64,000 bases of DNA. Source: an uncultured Lachnospiraceae bacterium (GTDB lineage: Bacteria > Bacillota > Clostridia > Lachnospirales > Lachnospiraceae). Location of the stretch: assembly GCA_900549665.1 (NCBI GenBank), contig URPH01000009.1:16990-80989 (forward strand), given 5' to 3'. Below the pieces are notes generated by a model. It searched no databases. It was not told the DNA's origin and saw only the letters and a list, made by a program, of their open reading frames with translations. This document shows positions 8,520-16,240 of this stretch, one piece after another. The position numbers were made by a program, and so were the translations under genes. Numbering within the stretch: the first letter of the stretch is position 1; every line of letters begins with the position of its first letter.

Positions 8520-9370
8520 GCTTCTTCCTCCTCTAATAAATCTTCCACATATTTGGGCAGCATAAATGCTCCCATATGCAAATTGGTTGTATAATAATCT
8601 GTATGCATTTTTCTGTCATTAAAACGCTCCGGTTTAAAATCCGACAGCGGATGGTACTTTTTGGAGGCAAATCCAAAAAGCCAGTACCCGGATGGGCAGG
8701 TCGGGATATGCGCCTGATATACACGACTTATCGGAAAGCTCCGGTATGCCTTTCTGTGCATATTGCGGCAGGCAACCTCATCCTCATCATAAAACGGACT
8801 GCCATGCTGATAGACCATGATTCCGTCGTCCTTCAATGCCTTATAGCAGTTACCGTAAAACTCCTTGGTAAAAAGCCCCTCCGTATGTCCGAACGGATCT
8901 GTGGAATCATTGACGATAATATCGTATTCATTGATCTTTTTGCGCAAAAACTTTAATCCGTCCTCATAAAAAATATTGACTCTTTCATCCTCAAATCCTT
9001 TGGCGGTTTCCGGAAAAAACTGTCTGCAGACATCTACAAACATGTCATCCTGTTCTACAACATCAATTGCTTCGATTTCAGGATACCGACAGTATTCTCT
9101 TGCAACACCACCGTCACCTCCGCCAATGATAAGTACCTTTTTTACCTGCGGGTGCACGCTCATGGGAACATGCGTTACCATTTCATTGTAGACAAATTCA
9201 TCCGCCTGCGAAAAAATAATACTTCCATCTAATGTCACAAAACGTCCAAGCTCCGTCGAATCAAAAACATCGATTCTCTGATAATCGCTTTGTCCGCTGT
9301 AAAGCTGTCTGTCTATCCGGATGGATATTTTCACATTTGGCGTATGCATTTCGGAAAACCACATTTCCAT
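8516..9370 (-). CDS. speE: Spermidine synthase
   Basis: 284-residue aminopropyltransferase; classical reaction is putrescine plus decarboxylated SAM to spermidine. Visible: N-terminal beta domain, cofactor motif VLIIGGGDGGVAREYCRYP (about 79-97), VEQDDMFVDVCRQFFP, acidic substrate motif NDSTDPFGHTEGLFTKEFY (about 154-172), and CPSGYWLFGFASK near 225. The usual GPxxxLF string reads GHTEGLF, and the usual Ser-Glu-Ser-Pro site reads HGSPFYD; related SpeEs vary here, so activity is still likely. No AdoMet decarboxylase gene (speD) is in the window, although the operon carries the alternative carboxyspermidine route. Overlaps the next gene by 4 bp. Confidence 0.9.
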   Translation of the reverse strand: MEMWFSEMHTPNVKISIRIDRQLYSGQSDYQRIDVFDSTELGRFVTLDGSIIFSQADEFVYNEMVTHVPMSVHPQVKKVLIIGGGDGGVAREYCRYPEIEAIDVVEQDDMFVDVCRQFFPETAKGFEDERVNIFYEDGLKFLRKKINEYDIIVNDSTDPFGHTEGLFTKEFYGNCYKALKDDGIMVYQHGSPFYDEDEVACRNMHRKAYRSFPISRVYQAHIPTCPSGYWLFGFASKKYHPLSDFKPERFNDRKMHTDYYTTNLHMGAFMLPKYVEDLLEEEEA

Positions 9371-9373
9371 TTT

Positions 9374-10837
9374 TCACCCTCCAATTGTATCCTTTATTAC
9401 CTTCAGGTATGCGACCTTTGGATCTTCCGTACCCTGAAGTGAACAGCCTTTTTCTCCGGCATACAGGATATAATCAATGATTTCTTTTGTAATCCGCTCT
9501 CCCGGTGCCAAAATCGGTATTCCCGGCGGATAACACATAACAAACTCCGCACAGATCATGCCATCTGTCTGCCGGATCGGAACAGATTCTTTATTTGCAT
9601 AAAATGCAGTCTGCGGGCTCATAACAACATCCGGCTGGATATATTCGCCGCTTACCAGATCACTGCCGTCTCTTTCATATAATCTCTTGATGTCAGCTAA
9701 GGCACCTACCAGACGTTCAATATCCCGGATCCTGTCGCCAATGGAAATATAGGCTAAAATGTTGCCGATATCTCCAAACTCAATCTGGATATCATATTCA
9801 TCACGCAGCAGATCATAAACCTCAATACCGGTAAGTCCTATCCCCTGCGTATGTACGGAAAGCTTGGTCACATCATAATCATAAACACTTGTTCCGTTAA
9901 CCAGCTCCTTGCTGTAAGCATAATATCCTCCAATCGCATTGATCTCATTCCTTGCATACTCAGCCATCTTTACTACAGCCGCAAATGATTCTCTTCCCCG
10001 CAAGGCCAGATTGCGTCTGGATATATCCAGACTGGAGAGCAGCAGGTAGGACGCACTCGTCGTCTGGGTCAGATTGATAATCTGACGGACATAGTCTGCA
10101 TTTACACCCTGACTCGTCAGTAATACAGAGCTTTGTGTCAGACTGCCTCCCGACTTATGCATGGAAACTGCCGCAAAATCAGCCCCGGCTGCCATGGCAC
10201 TTACCGGAAGATCTTCTCCAAAATACAGATGCGTCCCATGTGCCTCATCAGCCAGTACGCGAAGTCCATGACTATGTGCGACTTCCACAATTTTTTTCAG
10301 ATCCGAACAGATGCCATAATAGGTTGGATTATTGACCAATACCGCTACCGCATCTGGATTTTCCTCAATCACCCTGACGAAAGAATCGATTTCCATACCC
10401 AGCGCAATACCAATCCGTTCATTAACCTTCGGTTCCACATAAATCGGTGTTGCACCACATAAGATCAGGGCATTGATCACACTTTTATGTACATTTCTCG
10501 GTAAAATAATCTTGTCATTCGCCTTGCATACGGAAAGCACCATGCTTTGCACCGCTGAAGTCGTGCCACCTATCATTAAAAATGCGTGTTCAGCGCCAAA
10601 TGCATCGGCCACAAGCTCTTCCGCCTCTTTTATAACCGACACCGGATGGCACAGATTATCCAACGGCTTCATCGAATTGACATCCAGATTGACACATTTT
10701 TCTCCCAACAATTCAACCAGCTCCGGATTGCCTCTTCCACGCTTGTGTCCCGGTACATCAAACGGAACCACACGCTTTTTTCTGAATTTTTCAAGGGCCT
10801 CATAGATCGGCGCCTTTTTTTGTCTTTCCAGATCCAT
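9374..10837 (-). CDS. speA: Arginine decarboxylase (Orn/Lys/Arg decarboxylase, fold I)
   Basis: 487-residue PLP enzyme of the group III decarboxylases (PF01276), Bacillus SpeA-type length. Motifs: FDVPGHKRGRGNPE (about 22-35), MIGGTTSAVQSM (about 87-98), ADEAHGTHLYFGEDLPVSAM (about 195-214), and the PLP lysine in VSMHKSGGSLTQSS (about 224-237). Substrate cannot be proved from sequence, since lysine or ornithine enzymes look alike, but arginine is favoured because agmatine deiminase and N-carbamoylputrescine amidase are in the same operon. First gene of the operon; speE follows after 3 bp. Its 160-bp upstream region contains a 20-bp-period AT-rich repeat and then a terminator of a separate RNA. 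Confidence 0.92.
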   Translation of the reverse strand: MDLERQKKAPIYEALEKFRKKRVVPFDVPGHKRGRGNPELVELLGEKCVNLDVNSMKPLDNLCHPVSVIKEAEELVADAFGAEHAFLMIGGTTSAVQSMVLSVCKANDKIILPRNVHKSVINALILCGATPIYVEPKVNERIGIALGMEIDSFVRVIEENPDAVAVLVNNPTYYGICSDLKKIVEVAHSHGLRVLADEAHGTHLYFGEDLPVSAMAAGADFAAVSMHKSGGSLTQSSVLLTSQGVNADYVRQIINLTQTTSASYLLLSSLDISRRNLALRGRESFAAVVKMAEYARNEINAIGGYYAYSKELVNGTSVYDYDVTKLSVHTQGIGLTGIEVYDLLRDEYDIQIEFGDIGNILAYISIGDRIRDIERLVGALADIKRLYERDGSDLVSGEYIQPDVVMSPQTAFYANKESVPIRQTDGMICAEFVMCYPPGIPILAPGERITKEIIDYILYAGEKGCSLQGTEDPKVAYLKVIKDTIGG

Positions 10838-10851
10838 CTTTTTTCCTCTTT

Positions 10852-10950
10852 ATATCATATCTTTTCATATCATCATATATCTTTTTATACCGTCATATCT
10901 TTTCATGCCGTCATATATCTTTTCATACCGTCATATCATTTCATACCAGT
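10852..10950. repeat. AT-rich imperfect tandem repeat in the speA 5' region
   Basis: Four to five degenerate copies of a roughly 19-22-bp unit built on CGTCATATCTTTTCATAC. It lies between the speA start codon (10837) and the upstream terminator at 10999-11028, in the likely speA leader. No function visible. Confidence 0.7.
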
Positions 10951-10998
10951 CAGTTTAAAGCAAATCCAGTAATCTTTTTATTGCGACAAAATTGCAGC

Positions 10999-11028
10999 AA
11001 AAAAGCAGGTATTGAAATCAATACCTGC
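10999..11028 (-). terminator. Intrinsic terminator of the small RNA
   Basis: Perfect 10-bp stem GCAGGTATTG / CAATACCTGC (11005-11014 and 11019-11028), 4-nt loop, followed on the minus strand by TTTTTT (11004-10999). Confidence 0.85.
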
Positions 11029-11223
11029 CTTAGTCTCTCATTTTAACATTTCGGGTATGAACCTATCCGGAATAACGAAAACAAATATATTGTCTTTCTT
11101 ATTGACTACTTAACAAGTTATGATATCAATAATGTGGCATAAGGCCACCCTCGGCAATTGCCCCGCCTGTCCGTTGGCTTACTAAAGGGCGTATATTTGC
11201 GTATTTATTCTTAACGCTCATAC
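10999..11223 (-). ncRNA. Probable small structured RNA or long speA leader
   Basis: A stretch with no plausible coding frame, bounded by a strong minus-strand promoter (11230-11258) and a perfect terminator hairpin (11005-11028 plus six U). Predicted transcript about 225 nt. It contains a GC-rich core with local hairpins GTGGC-CTTAT-GCCAC and the palindrome GGCAATTGCC, then a 7-bp stem TTATTGA/TCAATAA enclosing ACTT-GTT-AAGT. GC content is clearly higher in the core than in the flanks. It may be a free RNA (6S-like length, but I could not fit the 6S fold) or a terminated leader of speA, 160 nt upstream of its start. No T-box, TPP, SAM, guanidine or cobalamin motif was recognised. Confidence 0.5.
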
Positions 11224-11229
11224 AAACAT

Positions 11230-11258
11230 ATAATTACACAAGAATATTCATTTGTCAA
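11230..11258 (-). promoter_or_regulatory. Strong predicted promoter of the small RNA
   Basis: Minus strand: perfect -35 TTGACA (11253-11258), 17-bp spacer, -10 AATTAT (11230-11235). Start expected near 11223. Confidence 0.6.
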
Positions 11259-11270
11259 TCTTAATTTCGC

Positions 11271-11328
11271 AACTGTTTACAACTGTTTTCACAACTGCTT
11301 TCACAACTGTTTTTACAACTGCTTTTTA
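11271..11328. repeat. 12-bp tandem repeat downstream of the DUF3048 gene
   Basis: Five imperfect units of AACTGTTTTCAC (first unit 10 bp, others 12 bp). It begins 40 bp beyond the stop codon of the minus-strand gene at 11368. Confidence 0.8.
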
Positions 11329-11367
11329 TTACCGGTCACAAAATCCTATATTCAGATAATCAGACAA

Positions 11368-12495
11368 TTATTTGATCACAAGATCATCCCATACATCAGA
11401 AGGAACAATTGCAATATAGGTCTTACCTGTATTGACAACAATCTCGTTGCCGTTGGCATCGTAGAACTGTGTCTTGGTGCATTCATCAGGCTTGGTCCAG
11501 GTAACCGGAATGGCTTTACCATCAGTGATATAATAGCCATGCATTCCACCCGGTCTTGTCACAAAGTAATTCATATAACCATGATCATCATACTGTTCAA
11601 AAGTACATTCCTGAATAATGACATTTTTAAATTCCATATGATTGCCATTTAAAGCATCAATATATTCTTTGCCGTATTCTGAATAACGATATGTCCCTGT
11701 CTCGGGCATATATTCCAGCTTGGAAGAATTGTGCTGGAAGGGCAATGCGATATTATTGCAGTCAATGGCATCGGAAGCTGTGGATAAATCAACCGGATTG
11801 GACTCGCTTGCAAACTGGAAGTGAGAACCGCCCTGATAATACTGTGTGTAATTTTCATCAATTCCGGCTGCTGCCATCTTGCTTTCAATTCCTGAGTTTC
11901 CGCTGTTGGTAACATATTCGGTAAACTCTCTTGCCTTGCCGTTTTCAATACGAGCAAAGCCACCGCTGATATGCTGTAAATAAGGATTTTTCAAGAATGC
12001 ATCAATATAGAACGGACCGCCATCATGGATAACAACGGCATTGTATTCGGGTGCAATCTGTAAATTGGTCGTACGTGTACTTCGGATACTTCCGAAACGT
12101 TCAATGTTTTTCCAGTCTTTGACGATACACATAAAACGGGTAATCCTGCCATTCTGTGTACTGTTCATCATTTCATAAACAATGTCGGCTGTCGATGTGC
12201 CATAATGATCAAGTGCATATAATTCATTATCCACCATGATAGCCAGCGGGCGCTGGTTGACAAGCGATTCATCAATCCACTCATTGGTAAGCTCACTGCG
12301 GTAATATCCCGGTTTGCTTTCCTCTTCAGCTGCAGGAGTTTCTTCCTCAGCTCCGTCCTGCGCAGCATCTTCCACTACAACGGTGTCTTCAACTGCTGAT
12401 TCGTCTGTTGCTTCTTCGTTTCCTTTACTTCCGCATGCTACAAGACCTAAAGTCATAGTACAAGCAAGCATTAAGCATAATAGTTTCTTTTTCAT
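11368..12495 (-). CDS. DUF3048-domain lipoprotein (YerB-like)
   Basis: 375 residues with a lipoprotein signal (MKKKLLCLMLACTMTLGLVAC, lipobox LVAC, Cys 21), an acidic Glu/Ala linker (about 25-62), then the DUF3048 body starting NQRPLAIMVDNELYALDHYG (about 80-99), with RFMCIVKD, ERFGSIRSTRTTN and AVVIHDGGPF. YerB-type proteins are extracytoplasmic lipoproteins of unknown biochemical role, found mainly in Firmicutes. Starts 19 bp after mscL and is probably co-transcribed with it. Tandem 12-bp repeats lie just beyond the stop. Confidence 0.85.
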   Translation of the reverse strand: MKKKLLCLMLACTMTLGLVACGSKGNEEATDESAVEDTVVVEDAAQDGAEEETPAAEEESKPGYYRSELTNEWIDESLVNQRPLAIMVDNELYALDHYGTSTADIVYEMMNSTQNGRITRFMCIVKDWKNIERFGSIRSTRTTNLQIAPEYNAVVIHDGGPFYIDAFLKNPYLQHISGGFARIENGKAREFTEYVTNSGNSGIESKMAAAGIDENYTQYYQGGSHFQFASESNPVDLSTASDAIDCNNIALPFQHNSSKLEYMPETGTYRYSEYGKEYIDALNGNHMEFKNVIIQECTFEQYDDHGYMNYFVTRPGGMHGYYITDGKAIPVTWTKPDECTKTQFYDANGNEIVVNTGKTYIAIVPSDVWDDLVIK

Positions 12496-12514
12496 GAAAA
12501 TACCTCTGATTTTT

Positions 12515-12946
12515 TTATTTATCCTCTGTAGTAAGATCTGATGTACAATGAGGACATTTTACTGCCTTAATGGAGATTTCACTCTGACAATAAGGGCAGA
12601 TTTTTGTAGTTTTTTCTTTTACCTCCGGCTTTTTCCCCACTGTCATCATCTTGTTGACCGCTTTCATCATCATAAACAAAATAAAAGCCATGATCAAAAA
12701 ATTAACAACAGCCGTAATAAAAGAACCATAATCAAAAACGACACCATTGATTACAAATGTGCCACCGATCACCACGCCGTCGGAATTGGCTCCACCTGTG
12801 CAGACGGCAATCAACGGATTGATAAAACTGTCTGTTAAGGCAGCAACGATGCTTTGAAATGCAGCACCGATGATAACACCAATGGCCAGATCCATGACAT
12901 TTCCCTTTAACGCAAACTCTTTAAACTCTTTTATAAATTTTTTCAT
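12515..12946 (-). CDS. mscL: Large-conductance mechanosensitive channel with C-terminal zinc ribbon
   Basis: 143 residues. Opens under membrane tension to release solutes in hypo-osmotic shock; works as a pentamer. N-terminal amphipathic helix and TM1 are recognisable in FKEFALKGNVMDLAIGVIIG (7-26), TM2 in GSFITAVVNFLIMAFILFMM (about 74-93). The usual cytoplasmic helix is replaced or followed by a CPYCQSEI...CPHCTSDL zinc ribbon (about 117-138), a fusion not found in textbook MscL. Located 36 bp downstream of the PocR/chemoreceptor gene and 19 bp upstream of the DUF3048 lipoprotein gene. Confidence 0.93.
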   Translation of the reverse strand: MKKFIKEFKEFALKGNVMDLAIGVIIGAAFQSIVAALTDSFINPLIAVCTGGANSDGVVIGGTFVINGVVFDYGSFITAVVNFLIMAFILFMMMKAVNKMMTVGKKPEVKEKTTKICPYCQSEISIKAVKCPHCTSDLTTEDK

Positions 12947-12982
12947 GTTGCTTCTTCCTATATTTCATTGGTATAGTACCTG

Positions 12983-13840
12983 CTATAGCAGTTCTTTGAT
13001 ATTAACCTCGGGAGCAACATCTCCGTTATTTTCGGAAGCGTAATTCATCTCATTAACAGCTTCGGAAATGATTGCGATATCATCGCCGATCTGGGCATAA
13101 ATCTCACCACTCTGCTTGGAAAGATCACTTTCCTGCTTGGCCAGAATACTGAAAGAAGCTCCTGCGGTACCAAGCCTTGCAGCTTCGATTGCGGAATTGA
13201 GTGCCAAAATTCCCTGTTTGGATGCTATCTTGGTAAGCTTCTTGGAATTGTCCTCGATCCGGTCGATAACACCGTTGATCTTATCCAGGTCTGCTGAAAA
13301 AACAGACATCTTTTTGTTTTCGATGTATTCTGTGTACTTTTGGTTGACATAACTATCAATTACAATACTCAGAAGATTTGCGCATGCCTCGATTTTTTCC
13401 CTGGGCATAACTGTAACATTCTGCAATTCTTCCAGATATTTCTTCTCGTCAACACCGATTTCATTGGCGATTTTGCGGAATTTTTCCTCATTAAGCTCTT
13501 CATCGGAGGGTCTTACCTGTCCGCCAACAGCTGTCATGACAGTTTCTCCGGTTGCATGAATGACGATCGGATAAGCAAAATCCATCAATCCCGCATGGCA
13601 AGAATAACAGCCCTTTTCAATACCGGCCTTTTCCAGTCCGTGCTGATCTGTGTCAATACATCTGCGAAGCCCTTCCGGAGTCCCGCGGGTAAGCTTTGCG
13701 CAAAAATTGGTAAAATTGGCTTCACCGGTAAGATAATTGCCGTCTGCATCTGTAAAAACAGCTGCCATACCGGTCGCTTTTGCCCATGCTTCCTGCATTT
13801 CCTCCAATTCTTCAAGGTCAACAAAATCTCTAATATCCAT
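12983..13840 (-). CDS. Soluble PocR-domain sensor with short methyl-accepting-like hairpin
   Basis: 285 residues, no membrane segment. Residues 1-170 form a PocR ligand-binding domain (Cys-rich, with RRCIDTDQHG, GCYSCHAGLMDFAYPIVIH and TAVGGQVRP). Residues about 180-270 form a coiled-coil with a shortened chemoreceptor signalling tip, SKQGILALNSAIEAARLGTA, matching the NLLALNAAIEAARAG core of MCPs but followed by a degenerate second arm. It could be a cytoplasmic receptor for a Che-like kinase or a stand-alone regulator. No CheA/CheW gene is nearby. ATG start with GGGGGTAAAGC upstream. Confidence 0.8.
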   Translation of the reverse strand: MDIRDFVDLEELEEMQEAWAKATGMAAVFTDADGNYLTGEANFTNFCAKLTRGTPEGLRRCIDTDQHGLEKAGIEKGCYSCHAGLMDFAYPIVIHATGETVMTAVGGQVRPSDEELNEEKFRKIANEIGVDEKKYLEELQNVTVMPREKIEACANLLSIVIDSYVNQKYTEYIENKKMSVFSADLDKINGVIDRIEDNSKKLTKIASKQGILALNSAIEAARLGTAGASFSILAKQESDLSKQSGEIYAQIGDDIAIISEAVNEMNYASENNGDVAPEVNIKELL

Positions 13841-13980
13841 TGCTTTACCCCCATTGATTATTCGTTATATTTGCTAAAACCACGATGAATCCATTTTACA
13901 TTATTTTTCTTGTTTTTACAACACGAAATACAGCTTTGGATGCTTTTGCTTTGATGCTTTTGCTTTGGATGTTCTTCATT

Positions 13981-14097
13981 TCAGACTTCTCTGACAAGAT
14001 AATCATGGACAGCAGGTGAAATGCCCTCAATACGGTGGTCGGCATAAGTTCTGTACACATCATCCATCAATGAAATACACAGCCCGTCCACAAACAT
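13981..14097 (-). pseudogene. Possible remnant or very small ORF (38 codons)
   Basis: Minus-strand frame reading MFVDGLCISLMDDVYRTY then ADHRIEGISPAVHDYLVREV and a TGA. The residue composition looks like the C-terminus of an ordinary cytoplasmic protein, yet no ribosome site precedes the ATG and a stop lies 4 codons upstream in frame. Best read as the tail of a decayed gene. Family not recognised. Confidence 0.3.
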
Positions 14098-14160
14098 ATC
14101 AAGAGCATTTTATACAGTTTTTCTTATTCTGTTTACAGTCCTATTTTCCAATCATCTTTT

Positions 14161-14272
14161 GCAATTGTTCTTTTGCAATTGTTCTCTTGCAATTGTTCTT
14201 TTGCAATCGTTCTCTTGCAATTGTTCTTTTGCAATTGTTCTTTTGCAATTGTTCTTTTTTAATCGTTCTTTT
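14161..14272. repeat. Eight-copy 14-bp tandem repeat
   Basis: Exact period 14 bp with unit GCAATTGTTCTTTT (variants TTCTCTT and CAATCG), starting at 14161, 14175, 14189 and so on to 14259. It ends 8 bp from the stop codon of the anti-sigma gene (14280-14282). As 14 is not a multiple of three it is not coding. The rest of the 13841-14279 gap holds only AT-rich sequence and the small remnant at 13981. Confidence 0.9.
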
Positions 14273-14279
14273 TCAATGA

Positions 14280-15215
14280 TCATTTCAGAATATCAGCAAC
14301 AGCATCCGGATCAATAGTAAACTGCACCAGTCCCATACAACCCGGAGCGACCTCATATTCATCAAAGCAGATTACAATCTGTCCGTTACTATCCAGATAG
14401 AAATTCTGATCATCCTTAATGGATTTAAAATTCCATTCCGGCATATCCTCATCATCGAGCCAGTACATAACATTTTCATCTTCATCCATCTGCTTGCGCA
14501 TCTGCTTTTTGATATCATCGCTGATAGCTGTCTTATAATCGGCACCCTCTTTAAACAAATCCTTAAGCGTTGCAATTTCCCCGGTTGTCTTGTCGATGTG
14601 GTAAAAATACTGGTACTCTGTTCCGCTGCCTGCCACCTGTGTTACTGTAATACGTACTGTAAACCAGGTATCCGTATCGGTAATAACCTCAGGATTGACA
14701 TAAACACCGCCATAGCTTTCATCCAATTCAACGTCCGCCTCAAACTGTCTGATCAGACGGTCTGTCATAGACTGTATATCTTCATTGATAGTCTGGATGG
14801 AAGCATCTGTTTTTTTCTTCACATCCGGATCCTGTCCGGCCGTTTCATTTTCTTCACTTACAAGCTTTGCTTCTTTAATATTGGCCTCAAAACGATCACT
14901 GTCATAATTATATTCCCGGACCGTAATCATTTTGATCACATTTCCCAACAGCGGAATTTGCGCCATAGCATACGCTGCATTGGCAGAAACATTTGGCACG
15001 ATCAGAATAGCCAGTGCCGCAGCCACGGCTGCCTTTCCAATATAACTGCTCCACGTTTTTTTCTGTTTCTTATTTTTGCCATATTGGTGTCCGGTATCCT
15101 TACCTTCCTTAAAATCAGCAAGTAATTTATCTTTTTCTTCCTTTGTCAGATCTTCTCTGTCGGACAAAATCTCATCCGAATTGATTTCATTGCACATTTC
15201 ATATAATTTTGCCAT
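14280..15215 (-). CDS. RsiV-type anti-sigma factor (DUF3298 domain)
   Basis: 311 residues. Cytoplasmic N-terminus (1-60) binds the sigma factor; one membrane helix (about 60-80, AAVAAALAILIVPNVSANAAY); extracytoplasmic DUF4163/DUF3298 region (about 130-311) with YGGVYVNPEVITDTDTWFTV, TGEIATLKDLFKEG and QIVICFDEYEVAPGCMG. In Bacillus subtilis RsiV this domain binds lysozyme and is then cleaved by signal peptidase, releasing SigV; the same mechanism is plausible here but only inferred. Begins 3 bp after the sigma gene stop, so the pair is translationally linked. Confidence 0.88.
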   Translation of the reverse strand: MAKLYEMCNEINSDEILSDREDLTKEEKDKLLADFKEGKDTGHQYGKNKKQKKTWSSYIGKAAVAAALAILIVPNVSANAAYAMAQIPLLGNVIKMITVREYNYDSDRFEANIKEAKLVSEENETAGQDPDVKKKTDASIQTINEDIQSMTDRLIRQFEADVELDESYGGVYVNPEVITDTDTWFTVRITVTQVAGSGTEYQYFYHIDKTTGEIATLKDLFKEGADYKTAISDDIKKQMRKQMDEDENVMYWLDDEDMPEWNFKSIKDDQNFYLDSNGQIVICFDEYEVAPGCMGLVQFTIDPDAVADILK

Positions 15216-15218
15216 ATC

Positions 15219-15767
15219 TTATACCTCATTTCTCACTAAACTGCGTCTTATCTGTTTCTTTCCCCGGCTGATTCTGCCATAAATCACAGTCTTGCTCATC
15301 TGCATCTTTTCTGATACCTCGTCCATGGTCATATCCTGCAGATAGATCATCCGGAAAATTCTGGCATCCTCTTCTTTTAAATAAGATAAGATGGTTTCGA
15401 CCTCTTCTTCATATTCCTTTTGCAAAAATTCCTTTTCTGCTTTTTCATCCTTCCATTCCGGCATTTGTTCTACCGGATCTTCTTTGGAACTCTGAATGTA
15501 TTTTCTTACATAAGTAAGTGCTTTAAAACGACATACACCGGCAAGCCAGTTTTGGAATTCATTTTTTTCCGGCCGGAAACTGTCGATATTATTCCAAACC
15601 GCCAAAAGCGTATCATTCATGCAATCGTCCCATAAATATTCAAGTGTCGACATCTGTCTCTTCACAACTGTTTTTAATACCCATCCATAAGTATCTATCA
15701 CATAAACCAATGCCTGCTCATTGTGTTTCTTCAGCTGTTCCACAAAATTGTCCTCTGTAATTTTCAC
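15219..15767 (-). CDS. ECF-type RNA polymerase sigma factor (SigV-like)
   Basis: 182 residues from the GTG at 15767, chosen because AGGAGG lies 11 nt upstream; the GTG at 15779 overlaps that ribosome site. Region 2 (about 20-90) includes LWDDCMNDTLLAVWNNIDSF and NWLAGVCRFKALTYVRK. Region 4 (about 125-180) includes LKEEDARIFRMIYLQDMTMD and the HTH EVSEKMQMSKTVIYGRISRG. Partner of the downstream DUF3298 anti-sigma. Together they probably form a cell-envelope (lysozyme-type) stress switch; autoregulation is expected but no ECF promoter was assigned. Confidence 0.93.
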   Translation of the reverse strand: MKITEDNFVEQLKKHNEQALVYVIDTYGWVLKTVVKRQMSTLEYLWDDCMNDTLLAVWNNIDSFRPEKNEFQNWLAGVCRFKALTYVRKYIQSSKEDPVEQMPEWKDEKAEKEFLQKEYEEEVETILSYLKEEDARIFRMIYLQDMTMDEVSEKMQMSKTVIYGRISRGKKQIRRSLVRNEV

Positions 15768-15847
15768 GACTATAATCACCTCCTGATACCTTTAATTCGT
15801 ATGTACCTGTTGTTTTCTGACGTGGAAATGAAGTTTTGCTGGGTTTT

Positions 15848-16195
15848 TTCTTATATTTTCTTGATTTTTGCCCTGCCGGATCTCTGCTTGTTGGGCTTTT
15901 TTCTATGTTTTCTTGATTTTTGCCCTGCTGGTTCTCTGCCTGTTGGGCTTTTTTTTATGTTTTCTTGATTTTCGCCCTGCCGGCTCTCTGCTTGTTGGGT
16001 TTTTTTCTATGTTTTCTTGATTTTCGCCCTGACAGCTCTCTGTCGATTGGGCTTTTTTCTAGATTTTCTCGATTTTCGCCCTGCCGGCTCTCTGTCGATT
16101 GGTTTTTTTTCTAGATTTTCTTGATTTTCGCCCTGACGGCTCTCTGTCGATTGGGCTTTTTTCTATGTTTTCTTGATTTTCACCCTGACGGCTCT
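15848..16195 (+). repeat. Seven-copy 52-bp minisatellite of terminator-like units
   Basis: The string GCCCTG recurs at 15870, 15922, 15974, 16026, 16078 and 16130, and as ACCCTG at 16182, an exact 52-bp period. Each unit reads GCCCTG-(G/C)(A/C)C(G/A)G-CTCT-CTG...TTGGGC followed by six or more T on the plus strand. Units 4 and 6 form GCCC plus GACAG/CTGTC (or a G-U version) closed by GGGC, the shape of an intrinsic terminator. Period not divisible by three, so the Phe/Leu/Cys-rich frames across it are not genes. Lies between the sigma-factor promoter region and the AraC gene. Confidence 0.9.
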
Positions 16196-16240
16196 ACTTT
16201 TTATATCTTTATTTTATCGTTACATATATTCAAAATTCAC

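Noticed and set aside
8516..9370. SpeE as an inactive paralogue because GPxxx and SES motifs are altered
   Set aside because: Core cofactor and acidic substrate residues are present, and other bacterial SpeEs vary at those sites.
11110..11180. T-box leader upstream of speA (AGGGTGG seen in the RNA)
   Set aside because: The rest of the T-box sequence (ACCGCG) is missing and there is no tRNA-like specifier arrangement; speA is not a usual T-box gene.
14161..14272. CRISPR-like array
   Set aside because: Units are contiguous 14-mers with no spacers; no cas genes in the window.
15723..16114. Phe/Leu/Cys-rich open frames across the 52-bp repeats
   Set aside because: They are the repeat read in shifting frames; 52 is not a multiple of three and no ribosome site is present.
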